Source: JBBQXK01 sp038251625 (GTDB taxonomy: Bacteria > Pseudomonadota > Alphaproteobacteria > Rhodobacterales > Rhodobacteraceae). Taken from it: a stretch of DNA of 9,585 bases. The stretch's first letter is position 1, and every line of letters begins with the position of its first letter. The notes below the pieces were generated by a model. The model worked only from the letters and a program-made list of their open reading frames with translations, was not told the origin of the DNA and did not search any database. The stretch lies in NCBI GenBank assembly GCA_038251625.1, contig JBBSBE010000142.1, positions 1 through 9,585 of the forward strand, given 5' to 3'. This document shows positions 1 through 6,742 of this stretch, piece after piece. The translations under genes and the position numbers were made by a program.

Positions 1-237
1 AACCTCCCCCAGAACCGCCACGGATCGCAAACCCGGTGCCGCTTCCAGCATGGGCACGACCTCTGCGTCAAAGATCCCCGCCAAGGGATCGGGCCGCCGC
101 CGGTCACGTGGCGCCCGCTTGAGCGATGGCGGCTGCGGGTCCTCCCCAAGCCGGTAACCCGTGGCCGTGCTGAAACCGGCTTTGGCCGCCGCGACAGGCG
201 TCGTGTCGGTCGATCGATACTTCATGAAAAGCCTCAT
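1..237 (-). CDS. IS21-type transposase (IstA-like), N-terminal part, runs off the left edge
   Basis: Reading the minus strand from ATG at 237 gives 79 codons without a stop up to the window edge. The start is MRLFMKYRSTDTTPVAAA, followed by FSTATGYR, a basic RRRRPDPL-like stretch, then IFDAEVVPMLEAAPGLR. This matches, from memory, the N-terminus of IS21-family transposases common in Rhodobacteraceae. The first ~30 residues would be the DNA-binding helix-turn-helix. The DDE catalytic core and the partner ATPase IstB would lie outside the window. A second in-frame ATG at 225 (MKYRSTD) is an equally possible start. The transposase would cut and join the element's ends. Family assignment is by recognition of the N-terminus only, so it is good but not certain. 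Confidence 0.72.
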   Translation of the reverse strand, partial: MRLFMKYRSTDTTPVAAAKAGFSTATGYRLGEDPQPPSLKRAPRDRRRPDPLAGIFDAEVVPMLEAAPGLRSVAVLGEV

Positions 238-310
238 CTGATGATCGGTTACATGACGGCCAGGCAAGGGCTCAACCTCTTCGAGGAGAAAACCCCACCC
301 TGGCCGACTG

Positions 311-326
311 CGATCACCCGATCACC
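311..326. repeat. 8-bp tandem repeat CGATCACC x2
   Basis: CGATCACC occurs twice in immediate succession, about 75 bp upstream of the IS21-type transposase start. IS21 elements are known to carry multiple short repeats near their ends that bind the transposase, so this may be one. That role is an inference; the repeat itself is directly visible. Confidence 0.5.
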
Positions 327-346
327 AGAACCCTCAAATCCTGGCC

Positions 347-405
347 GTCGTTGGTGGTGGAACCCCGCTCGGGCTACGCCCTCCCGGCGTTCCACCACCA
401 ACGAC
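347..405. repeat. Perfect 17-bp inverted repeat, 25-nt loop
   Basis: GTCGTTGGTGGTGGAAC at 347-363 is the exact reverse complement of 389-405. The 25-nt spacer is itself self-complementary in part (GGGC-TAC-GCCC at 371-381, and CCC/GGG arms at its start). No T-run follows on either strand, so it is not a standard intrinsic terminator. It could be an IS-associated structure, a REP-like repeat or a protein-binding site. Its distance from the transposase start (110 bp) leaves it unclear whether it lies inside the element. Confidence 0.8.
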
Positions 406-581
406 ACGTTCTCATCCAGATTGACGCGCGACTCTCATCTTGATCGTCGCGCTACAATAGCGGATGCTGTGAAAAATAATCAGGCCGTGCCAGTCTCTTC
501 TTGGTCAGATCGTGCGCGCCTGCGATGCCGTCACCTTGCATCCTTGGGTGACAGCACCGATGTTTCTGCAGCACATCGCGG

Positions 582-600
582 GGGCGCTTGTGCCACGCCC
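582..600 (-). terminator. Weak hairpin after the Clp-like gene
   Basis: On the minus strand, GGGCGT and GCGCCC can pair (5 Watson-Crick pairs plus one G-T) around a 7-nt loop, 20 nt after the TAG stop of the Clp-like gene. There is no U-run behind it. It could be a weak or Rho-assisted end of the transcript, or chance in GC-rich DNA. Confidence 0.22.
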
Positions 601-619
601 GCCGCAATGCGCCATTTCT

Positions 620-1774
620 CTATTCCCAACCCGCCGCCTGTGCCGCGTCAGTCACCGCTTCCAATTCACGGACACGCAGATTGTAGACCCTGAACAGGCA
701 GTCATGAACCGCATAGATGCCGCTGCCATCTGCTTTCGTTTGGGCACGTTTGAAAAGTTCGCCGATGACAAAGGACATGGCATCCGCATCAGACAGCGGC
801 ACATAAGTTCCATCTGCCTGCATGCCGGGGATCACGGCGATCCCATCCCGCATTTTTTCTTCACATGCATCCCGAACGGCCTGCCATCTTGATTGCTTGG
901 CCACTGTTTCGGCGGCAGCCTGATTGTCAGCCAACGCTGCCAGCGCCAATGTCATGCGTGCGTCATAGCGCCCGAGCGTGATGTCGTTGCAGACCAACGT
1001 GGACACAGTCGCCGGGGTTGCTGCTGCGCAGTCAATCGTGTGAATTTCCTCCGGCGCGTAACCCTGTGTCGGGCGGGCCGCCACGGTGATCACACTCAGA
1101 TCGCGCAGGTCGGTATCGTCAAGCTGCAACGCACCGTAATCACCATCGGCGTCCTTACCGGCCCCGAAATTGAGGGCCACATTCGCCATCGTCGGGTCAC
1201 CGATCATCTGTTGCGTGTAATCGATGTATTGCGATGACAAAGCCTGCAGCGTGTCGACAAGGTCATTCACGCCCATCTCGGTGTTTGTGGGATGGGCCGC
1301 GTGAATAAGAAACGGCCCTTCAACCCGGCGTTGAACGCCCCCCAGAAACGCGGTGGTGCAGGACGAGGCGCAAAACGCCCCCTCAGGAACAACACTCGCA
1401 AGCTGAAGCTTGCGGATCACCCTGCCGATGCGCATGCCCTCAACGGAATCGCCCCCGGGCGAGTCCAACCAAACCTCGGGAAAGGCGTGGCGGGTGGGAA
1501 CAATCGCGCCGAACGCCGAGGCATCGCCACCCTCTGCACTTTGGTAAAGCTGAAACAGCGTTTCCGCGTCCCCTGGAACAATCTCGCCCCGGCCCAGATA
1601 CACCTTGATGCCCCGTGGTGCTGTTGCCATCCGCGGATAGGCATAATTCGCGCCGTCGGCCGCGAATTCGTTGAACAGGCTGACGTCAAGGATCGTCCAA
1701 TCCATCGCCGCCGCAGGCCCGGCTATAGCACCCGCCAGAACCATGCAGGCGGTCACATGTGCTTTCCAATTCAT
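620..1774 (-). CDS. Secreted Clp/SppA-like serine peptidase (COG3904-like) with C-terminal LprI-like segment
   Basis: 384 residues from ATG at 1774. A longer frame from 1819 exists, but AGGGGAA 6 nt before 1774 and the signal peptide decide this start. Residues 1-23 are a cleavable-type signal peptide ending GPAAA, so the protein should be periplasmic or exported. Residues ~50-230 resemble periplasmic proteins related to ClpP/SppA: VWLDSPGGDS (101-110) is the oxyanion strand/turn, FCASSCTTAF (134-143) carries the likely nucleophile (Ser137 or Ser138), and FLIHAAHP (155-162) the likely catalytic His158. Residues ~246-365 look like the LprI/DUF1311 lysozyme-inhibitor-like fold: IDCAAATP, VCNDITLGRYDARM, then ACEEKM and CLFRVYNLRVRELE, with four cysteines (249, 262, 304, 359) placed for two disulfides. 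It is the last gene of the minus-strand run, 148 bp after the caspase gene. Substrate unknown. The peptidase-like fold is fairly secure; activity and the LprI label are inference. Confidence 0.8.
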   Translation of the reverse strand: MNWKAHVTACMVLAGAIAGPAAAMDWTILDVSLFNEFAADGANYAYPRMATAPRGIKVYLGRGEIVPGDAETLFQLYQSAEGGDASAFGAIVPTRHAFPEVWLDSPGGDSVEGMRIGRVIRKLQLASVVPEGAFCASSCTTAFLGGVQRRVEGPFLIHAAHPTNTEMGVNDLVDTLQALSSQYIDYTQQMIGDPTMANVALNFGAGKDADGDYGALQLDDTDLRDLSVITVAARPTQGYAPEEIHTIDCAAATPATVSTLVCNDITLGRYDARMTLALAALADNQAAAETVAKQSRWQAVRDACEEKMRDGIAVIPGMQADGTYVPLSDADAMSFVIGELFKRAQTKADGSGIYAVHDCLFRVYNLRVRELEAVTDAAQAAGWE

Positions 1775-1922
1775 GCTGTCTTCCCCTTTTGCTTTTGAAC
1801 CCACCTCGGGTTCGACCACGTCTGGCTCACACTACGATGCTTTCACGGGCGCGGCTGTAGCGCCGCCTTGTGCGCGATTGCTGCGGCTTTCCCCGCCTTG
1901 CCCGCACCGGCATTCGCCCCTT
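1775..1922 (-). other. 148-bp spacer between caspase and Clp-like genes
   Basis: No clear promoter or terminator is visible. In the -1 frame relative to the caspase gene, codons from just before its stop stay open for about 26 residues and read KGANAGAGKAGKAAAIAHKA and onward, an Ala/Gly/Lys-rich tail. This could be chance in GC-rich DNA, or the relic of a longer C-terminus lost by a frameshift. Confidence 0.35.
1781..1787 (-). promoter_or_regulatory. Ribosome binding site AGGGGAA for the Clp-like gene
   Basis: AGGGGAA lies 6 nt upstream of ATG 1774 on the minus strand. It supports 1774 rather than 1819 as the start and places the hydrophobic signal sequence directly at the N-terminus. Confidence 0.65.
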
Positions 1923-4823
1923 TCAGGGTGTCAGACAAAACAGATTGCCACCGATCCTTGCGTCGCCCGCAAGAGGTGCCGCTGCCGAAGGCCCGCCACA
2001 GGAAAGGTCGGCTGCATCAATAACCAAACTCTGCCTCGCTGGTGACAAAAGTTGATAGATCGTCTGACCAAGAGCGCTTTGCGTGATCTTGCCCAGATGC
2101 CAGCCATTCACAAAAACCACCGGCAAGGATCCTGATCGAGCTTGCGGCAATTCCGGGTTGTCCGCATCTGGCAATTGCTCGGGTGCAATCGGCGCAGTCC
2201 CCGAGGCCAAGCCATGCAAAATCGACTTGCGGCGCAGTATATCGCCTTGCGTGATGCTGGAGGAACCCGGTTGTGCAGCGCAGGTCGCGGGTGGCGGCGG
2301 GGCGCCTTCAATCAGCGCCATCAATGCCACCACTCGCGTCGCCGGGTCGCGGCAAGCCATCTCTTGCAACAAATCTGTGGAAGCGCCCTTCGAGGCGACC
2401 GGGCGCAGCACAACCCTTACAAACCCATGCCGCAGATAGGTTTGCTGCAGCCATGCCAGAACCGGCCCAAGACCCTCGGCACCACAAGAAATACAGGGCA
2501 GAACAAAATTCTCCATGGGGTTTTTCGCCGCATCAGGCGTGCAATCGGGGCATAACGGGTCAAAATACACTATTATGGTGACAGCAGCCCCTGCATCGCC
2601 CATTGCCGCATCTGCGGGCCCATCGTCGGCAGAAAGCGACGCCACACTGGCAAGCGACGCCTGCAACGCCTCCGCCACACTTCGGATCTTGGCATCCGAG
2701 CTGCCCGCCGCCATAGCCAGATAGGGCTGCGCTGCGGCGGCGTCGGGCGGGCGATCCAGCCCCCAAAGGTAAAAACGCGCCAACAACACTGCGGCTTGGT
2801 CATCTTCGGTCAACGAAATCGCCGCTTCAAGATCACGCTTTGCCCCCTGCGGGTCCGGCGGCAAAAGCGGCCGATTGTGCACGTCTTTCAGCACTCCCAT
2901 CCGCAGCTTCGCCCGCAAGATGATCGCGTCCAACCGCTGCGCCCGAACCGCCCGGTCCAATGCCCGCCCCAGTTCGTCAGGCGCAACAGGCGCCGTCAAA
3001 CCCGTTTGCTTGAGCGCAAATTGCGAAAGTGCAAGCGCTGCATCAGGATCGTCAGACACCCATGTCAATGTGCGCAGCATTGCCAGCGCGGCATCGGGAT
3101 AGTCGCTTGTCGACAAACGATGATAGGCCCACCAATATCCATCACGATCCCCCAGTTCGATTTGCCGGTTGCGATAGCGCGCCTCGTCGGTTGCATTGAC
3201 CACGACCAGACCTCGTGCCTGCATATCGAACATCGCGTCGATGGCCAGCGGATCGCCTTTTTGTGCCCCGGTCCGCGTCAGTTCAATGGCGCGGCCAACG
3301 TCCAAATTGGCCGTGTCGGACACCGCACCCCAAAGCAAGCGGGCAAGCTGAGTATCCACAAAACCGGTCGGGTCCAGCGGTTCCAGCCGTTCAAGTTCTG
3401 TCTTGCCCGCCGCCGCATCACCGTCTTTGGCAAGCTCGGTCGCGATGCGCGCCTGCGCCAGTACATGACCCCGCGATGCCGCGAGCGCCAGCATCCGTTC
3501 GTCTTCGGGTACAGCTCCTGCGACGGCCAGCATATCCCAAAATACGGTTGCAACCGGCAGGCCCGCATTGGCCGCCCTCCCCAGATCCGACACCACGGCA
3601 TCACGGCTTTCACCGGGCACTTGGGTCGATGCCCCCAGCGGCATCTTGGCCCGCAAAAACAGCGCCTTCGGATCGCCCTCGGCGACCCCGCTTTCCACCA
3701 GTTGCACCAGATCGGGTTCGCGACGGGCTTTGATTTCGATATCCACAGGTGCCAGCATGCACCAATCAGGATCGGTCAAACCGTAACGGTCCGTCGCGAA
3801 CTGGCTGAATGGTCCATGGCAATCCAGCTTTTCGGAAACCGATTGCTGCAAGCCCACCCGTGCCAGCCAAGCGTTGCGCACCTCCGGATAGGTTGCAAAC
3901 CAAAGCCAGACGCCAGCGGCCAGTGCCAACAAAAAACACATCGCCCCTGCCGTTGCCAGCGCGGCCCGCCGCGCCCGGCCCGGCCCGAAGGGGTCGTAGC
4001 TTTTCCGCCGTGCCACATCGGCCGGATCGGGCGTCAGGGCAGGCAGCCCACCTTGCAGAAACAATGCAGGATTGTAACGCCCGCCAGTGGCGTCGCGCAC
4101 GCGTTCGGCGGTCTCGACAAAGACATCATGAATGCGACGACCCGGTTCCAAAAGCCCCGGCAACGCCGCAACCAGCGCGGTCGCATAGGGGCCGTTCGAT
4201 CCAACTCCATCATCGGCCCCCTGCCCTGCGGATGTGGAATAGGCGACCAGCATTCCCGCAGGCGGCAGCCGCAATTCGGCCAGACCCTTGTTAAAGCCGA
4301 CCGTCCCACCCGTCTTGCCCGCCAAAGCGCCATTCCGGCAGGCATCCATCACGATGATATTAGCGTGGCGCGGGCTTCGCGAAAGCCGGGCCACCACATC
4401 ATCCAGCGCCAAAGCCCGCACGGCAAAATGGCGCTGTTCAGAAATATCCGCGCCGATGGGGATCAAATAGTTGACCCCGTCCGACTGCACCCCATGACCC
4501 GAGAAATAGATCAGCGCAACCGTATCGGGGTCGGTTTCCTCCAGCCGCAGCACGAATTCGTCAATCGCCTCACGCATCGCAGCCAAGGTGCCATCTTCGA
4601 TCCGAGTCACCTCAAAGCCAAGCTGGATCAACCCCGCACCCAGCAAACGGGTATCGCGGACGGGGTTGCGCAGGGCTGCACCTGCATAGCGGCGATTGCC
4701 GATCAACAGCGCCCGTCGCCGTTCGGTCGCACCGCTTGCCGCCACCTCGATTTCGGCAGCAGCATCGCCCGCAGCATCCTCTGGGTCTCGTTCAGCGCCA
4801 AAACCGGGAAAGCGGCGCTCCAT
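1923..4823 (-). CDS. Caspase-like (C14) peptidase - TM - Sel1-like repeats - DsbA-like thioredoxin fold
   Basis: 966 residues. The start at 4823 lies just after the TAA of the preceding gene, and no strong ribosome site is visible, so translation is probably coupled. Domains: (1) residues ~35-265, caspase/metacaspase p20-like. It opens ERRRALLIGNRRYAG, with LRNPVRD next; the catalytic dyad is His110 in IYFSGHGVQ and Cys162 in IIVMDACRNG. (2) A basic patch (RARR, 283-286) and one TM helix at ~287-309. By the positive-inside rule the caspase is cytosolic and the rest periplasmic. (3) Residues ~370-720, helical Sel1/TPR-like repeats (for example GDPKALFLRAKM, LAAS-RGHVLAQARIA, GAQKGDPLAIDAMFDM). 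Cys335 and Cys355 just after the membrane could pair. (4) Residues ~745-930, DsbA-like: strand VTIIVYFDPLC, CPDC at 758-761, and LPVVFVNG (900-907) with Pro901 as the expected cis-proline. A second pair, CISC, sits at 777-780. Both caspase and DsbA-like active-site motifs look intact. Caspase-plus-Sel1 proteins are familiar in Rhodobacterales; the added thioredoxin-like end is unusual to me. Substrates and trigger are unknown. Confidence 0.88.
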   Translation of the reverse strand: MERRFPGFGAERDPEDAAGDAAAEIEVAASGATERRRALLIGNRRYAGAALRNPVRDTRLLGAGLIQLGFEVTRIEDGTLAAMREAIDEFVLRLEETDPDTVALIYFSGHGVQSDGVNYLIPIGADISEQRHFAVRALALDDVVARLSRSPRHANIIVMDACRNGALAGKTGGTVGFNKGLAELRLPPAGMLVAYSTSAGQGADDGVGSNGPYATALVAALPGLLEPGRRIHDVFVETAERVRDATGGRYNPALFLQGGLPALTPDPADVARRKSYDPFGPGRARRAALATAGAMCFLLALAAGVWLWFATYPEVRNAWLARVGLQQSVSEKLDCHGPFSQFATDRYGLTDPDWCMLAPVDIEIKARREPDLVQLVESGVAEGDPKALFLRAKMPLGASTQVPGESRDAVVSDLGRAANAGLPVATVFWDMLAVAGAVPEDERMLALAASRGHVLAQARIATELAKDGDAAAGKTELERLEPLDPTGFVDTQLARLLWGAVSDTANLDVGRAIELTRTGAQKGDPLAIDAMFDMQARGLVVVNATDEARYRNRQIELGDRDGYWWAYHRLSTSDYPDAALAMLRTLTWVSDDPDAALALSQFALKQTGLTAPVAPDELGRALDRAVRAQRLDAIILRAKLRMGVLKDVHNRPLLPPDPQGAKRDLEAAISLTEDDQAAVLLARFYLWGLDRPPDAAAAQPYLAMAAGSSDAKIRSVAEALQASLASVASLSADDGPADAAMGDAGAAVTIIVYFDPLCPDCTPDAAKNPMENFVLPCISCGAEGLGPVLAWLQQTYLRHGFVRVVLRPVASKGASTDLLQEMACRDPATRVVALMALIEGAPPPPATCAAQPGSSSITQGDILRRKSILHGLASGTAPIAPEQLPDADNPELPQARSGSLPVVFVNGWHLGKITQSALGQTIYQLLSPARQSLVIDAADLSCGGPSAAAPLAGDARIGGNLFCLTP

Positions 4824-4825
4824 CG

Positions 4826-5956
4826 TTAGGTTTGCCGCGGTGTCGGACCGGTCACGATGTAATCCGCCGTGGCCACGGCAACCGCGCCATCTCGCCGTTC
4901 CAATGCGCGGCCAAGGTTGGTCAAAAACCGCACCGATGCGGGTTCGTCAAAGCGCATCGGGGGTGGCATGTCCGTCACCGGCTTGCGCCGATCAAGGCGG
5001 GGGTCCAGCGTGCGCAATGCCTGTGGATCACGCACCAGCACCGCAGAGACCCGAAACTCGCCCGGTTCGGGCGAAACCGGCATCGGCTCTGCAAACAGGT
5101 TAACAGCCTTGGCCGACCCGTCCAGCCTGAACGGGGATGGCAGCCATTCCACAGTAGAGGTGAAATTTTCATCCCAAGCCCGCCGCCCCAACATCGCGGT
5201 GTCGCGGCGCAAAAAGACATAGAGCATGGGCGACGCGCCGCGCATGACAAGCCCCGGCCCCTCAATCTGGAACTGGCCCAGATGGCGGCCCGGCTCAAAC
5301 ACCGTCGGCCCCTCGCCGCCCTTGAACGGCGCAAAACTGCGCTCACGCGTAAAGCGTTCTACCGAAAACTTCAGATCATCAGAGGTCCAGGCCACCGGCG
5401 CCGACAACTGCTCCATCAGGTCGCGGTGCAGACTGTCAAGGCGATCTGCATCGACGACAGGCGACAGGGCAACAAGCCGCCGCAAATAATCAAAGATCGG
5501 CGACGGGCCCAGATCGGCCGCCGTCATCGCCAAACCATCAAGCGGCCCATAGGCTGCATGCCGCGCCCGGTGCGCCAAAGCCTGCCGGTTGATCCGGTCC
5601 GCCATGATTTGCAACAGATCAATCGGCACCCCCTGATCCCCGCTGAGCATCTTGGAGAACACCTGCGCGCCGTGCTCCTCGCCCAGCAAAAACGGCCCGC
5701 GCGCCAGTTCGGCATCGGTCGGGGCAAAATCGAAAAAGCTGCGAAAGGCTTTCCACTTCAGGCCAAGCGTCGCAATCTTGCTGCTCATCGACCGCGCGTC
5801 CTCCACCGCTGCAATGACTGTCACAGGCCGGTTTCGGCCGGTCACAGGGGCTAAAGATACGTGCTGCGCGTCCAGCGCCGCATCCTCCGATCGGCCCAAT
5901 CTGTGCAAAAATAGCGCCAAAGTCTGGTGAAATCCACCCATGTCGCACCCCGTCAT
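4826..5956 (-). CDS. Unrecognised soluble protein, coupled to the caspase gene
   Basis: About 376 residues from ATG at 5956. Alternatives are TTG at 5965 and ATG at 5941 (MGGFHQTLALF); none has a strong ribosome site, and an in-frame TGA at 5975-5977 bounds the frame. No signal peptide or membrane helix is evident, so it is probably cytosolic. I do not recognise the family. Seen: a helical N-terminal half (FHQTLALFLHRLGRSEDA, DLLQIMADRINRQALAHRAR, FDYLRRLVAL), then a strand-rich C-terminal half (GQFQIEGPGLVMRG, MLYVFLRRDTAML, FRVSAVLVRDPQAL) and a tail VAVATADYIVTGPT. The C-terminal half faintly recalls the DUF4384-type beta domain found with caspase proteins, but that is weak. Its TAA is 2 bp before the caspase ATG, so the two products are very likely made together. 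The likely role is a regulator, adaptor or substrate of the caspase protein (inference). Confidence 0.75.
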   Translation of the reverse strand: MTGCDMGGFHQTLALFLHRLGRSEDAALDAQHVSLAPVTGRNRPVTVIAAVEDARSMSSKIATLGLKWKAFRSFFDFAPTDAELARGPFLLGEEHGAQVFSKMLSGDQGVPIDLLQIMADRINRQALAHRARHAAYGPLDGLAMTAADLGPSPIFDYLRRLVALSPVVDADRLDSLHRDLMEQLSAPVAWTSDDLKFSVERFTRERSFAPFKGGEGPTVFEPGRHLGQFQIEGPGLVMRGASPMLYVFLRRDTAMLGRRAWDENFTSTVEWLPSPFRLDGSAKAVNLFAEPMPVSPEPGEFRVSAVLVRDPQALRTLDPRLDRRKPVTDMPPPMRFDEPASVRFLTNLGRALERRDGAVAVATADYIVTGPTPRQT

Positions 5957-6036
5957 CAAACCCAATTCCGCAAATCAACCCCAGCGTGATCCAAGCATCG
6001 TGACCCCAGATGCGGCAGCGCCACGCAGCCCCCGCC

Positions 6037-6684
6037 TCACGGCGCCTGCGCGGCAACGTCATCTGCCCTGTCCCGCAACTCGCGACGAATGCGCATCCAC
6101 ATCTCGGCCAGCACCACGCCCGGTATCGTCTTGCTGTCATGGCGCACCTTATGGGTCAAAGGACGATCGCCAGTCGCCAGCAACGCCGCGCGCGCCGGCG
6201 GGTTGGCGTCAAACTTTGCCCGGCAGGCGCGCAAGATCAGATCGCGGTGTTCGCTGCCGCCAACCGGGTAAACCTGCCCTGCCAGACTGACCTGCCCGAT
6301 GGGCGGCGCTTTCGCCCCGGCCCGTTTCGCATCATCCCCCCAAAGCTGGGTCACCGCCTGCCGCCTGTCTCCTTCCGGGAACTTCATGCTTTGCCAGAAC
6401 CCTTCGACACTTGCGTAAAGCTTCCCGTTCAGCACAAACGGCGAGGGGGCCAGATTGCTGATCAGCCGAAACTGCTCATTCTTGCGCGAGAAGGTGATGT
6501 TGATCGGCTCGCGGCAGGCATCCTCGCGGGGGCCAAGATCGTGGAAAGACCCGCCCCGATCGCTGTCAGCCTCAAAGGCAAAGACATGCCCACCATACAC
6601 CGCGCGCCACTCTGCAAAGGCCTGCAAGTTTTCTTCCGTGTCAAAAGCAAAGGCCAGAATTCCGGTCTTGAGTATGATCCGCAT
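6037..6684 (-). CDS. NADAR-family (YbiA-like, DUF1768) protein
   Basis: 215 residues from ATG at 6684, preceded by GAGGTGG. Residues ~60-205 carry the NADAR pattern: INITFSRKNEQF, LISNLAPSPFVLNGKLY (74-90), SVEGFWQSMKF (92-102), RDLILRACRAKFDANP (147-162), LLATGDRPL (168-176) and the closing helix VVLAEMWMRIRRELR. Residues 1-58 are an extra N-terminal extension, not part of the usual ~150-residue core. Known family members act as N-glycosidases on riboflavin intermediates (YbiA/RibX type), and others remove ADP-ribose from guanine in DNA, opposing DarT-like toxins. No DarT-like gene is visible here. The segment usually written D-x-x-W-G-I-G is replaced by HKVRHDSKTIPG (178-189), suggesting a distinct subgroup. 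Cytosolic. It follows the membrane-protein gene by 58 bp and precedes the unknown gene by about 80 bp. Confidence 0.85.
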   Translation of the reverse strand: MRIILKTGILAFAFDTEENLQAFAEWRAVYGGHVFAFEADSDRGGSFHDLGPREDACREPINITFSRKNEQFRLISNLAPSPFVLNGKLYASVEGFWQSMKFPEGDRRQAVTQLWGDDAKRAGAKAPPIGQVSLAGQVYPVGGSEHRDLILRACRAKFDANPPARAALLATGDRPLTHKVRHDSKTIPGVVLAEMWMRIRRELRDRADDVAAQAP

Positions 6685-6689
6685 GTCAC

Positions 6690-6696
6690 CACCTCT
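6690..6696 (-). promoter_or_regulatory. Ribosome binding site for the NADAR gene
   Basis: AGAGGTG on the minus strand, with the GAGG core 7 nt before ATG 6684. It supports this start and the N-terminal extension. Confidence 0.6.
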
Positions 6697-6742
6697 TGAT
6701 TTTTCAGGTTGCTACGCGTGGGCAAATGGAGACAAATCCGAC

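Larger units (their letters stand above)
238..619. other. Non-coding stretch with repeats, probably including the IS21 end
   Basis: No convincing gene is seen between the IS21 transposase start and the end of the Clp-like gene. The open frames here translate to Pro/Arg/Ser-rich sequence with no recognisable motif. The part next to 237 should contain the outer end of the insertion element and its promoter. It holds an 8-bp tandem repeat (311-326), a 10-bp inverted pair GACGGCCAGG/CCTGGCCGTC (255-264 and 340-349), a large hairpin (347-405) and a small hairpin (582-600). I could not identify the exact IS terminus or a target duplication. Confidence 0.6.

Noticed and set aside
529..551. GTCACC...GGTGAC hairpin after the Clp-like gene
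   Set aside because: Only a 6-bp stem with an 11-nt loop and no T-run; not distinguishable from chance.
241..693. Possible plus-strand gene of 150 codons in the left intergenic region
   Set aside because: It reads through a large hairpin and into the 3' end of the Clp-like gene. The product is low-complexity Pro/Arg/Ser with no recognisable motif.
2796..4829. A 677-codon open frame on the plus strand opposite the caspase gene
   Set aside because: It is antisense to a gene with clear catalytic motifs. Its translation is Arg/His/Gln/Pro-rich, as expected for the complement of GC-rich codons, and shows no domain.
4736..5854. A 372-codon plus-strand open frame opposite the unknown gene
   Set aside because: Same shadow composition (Arg/His/Pro-rich), no start signal, and it spans the junction of two minus-strand genes.
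6010..6699. A 229-codon plus-strand open frame opposite the NADAR gene
   Set aside because: The minus strand carries an unmistakable NADAR domain and a good ribosome site; this frame has neither.
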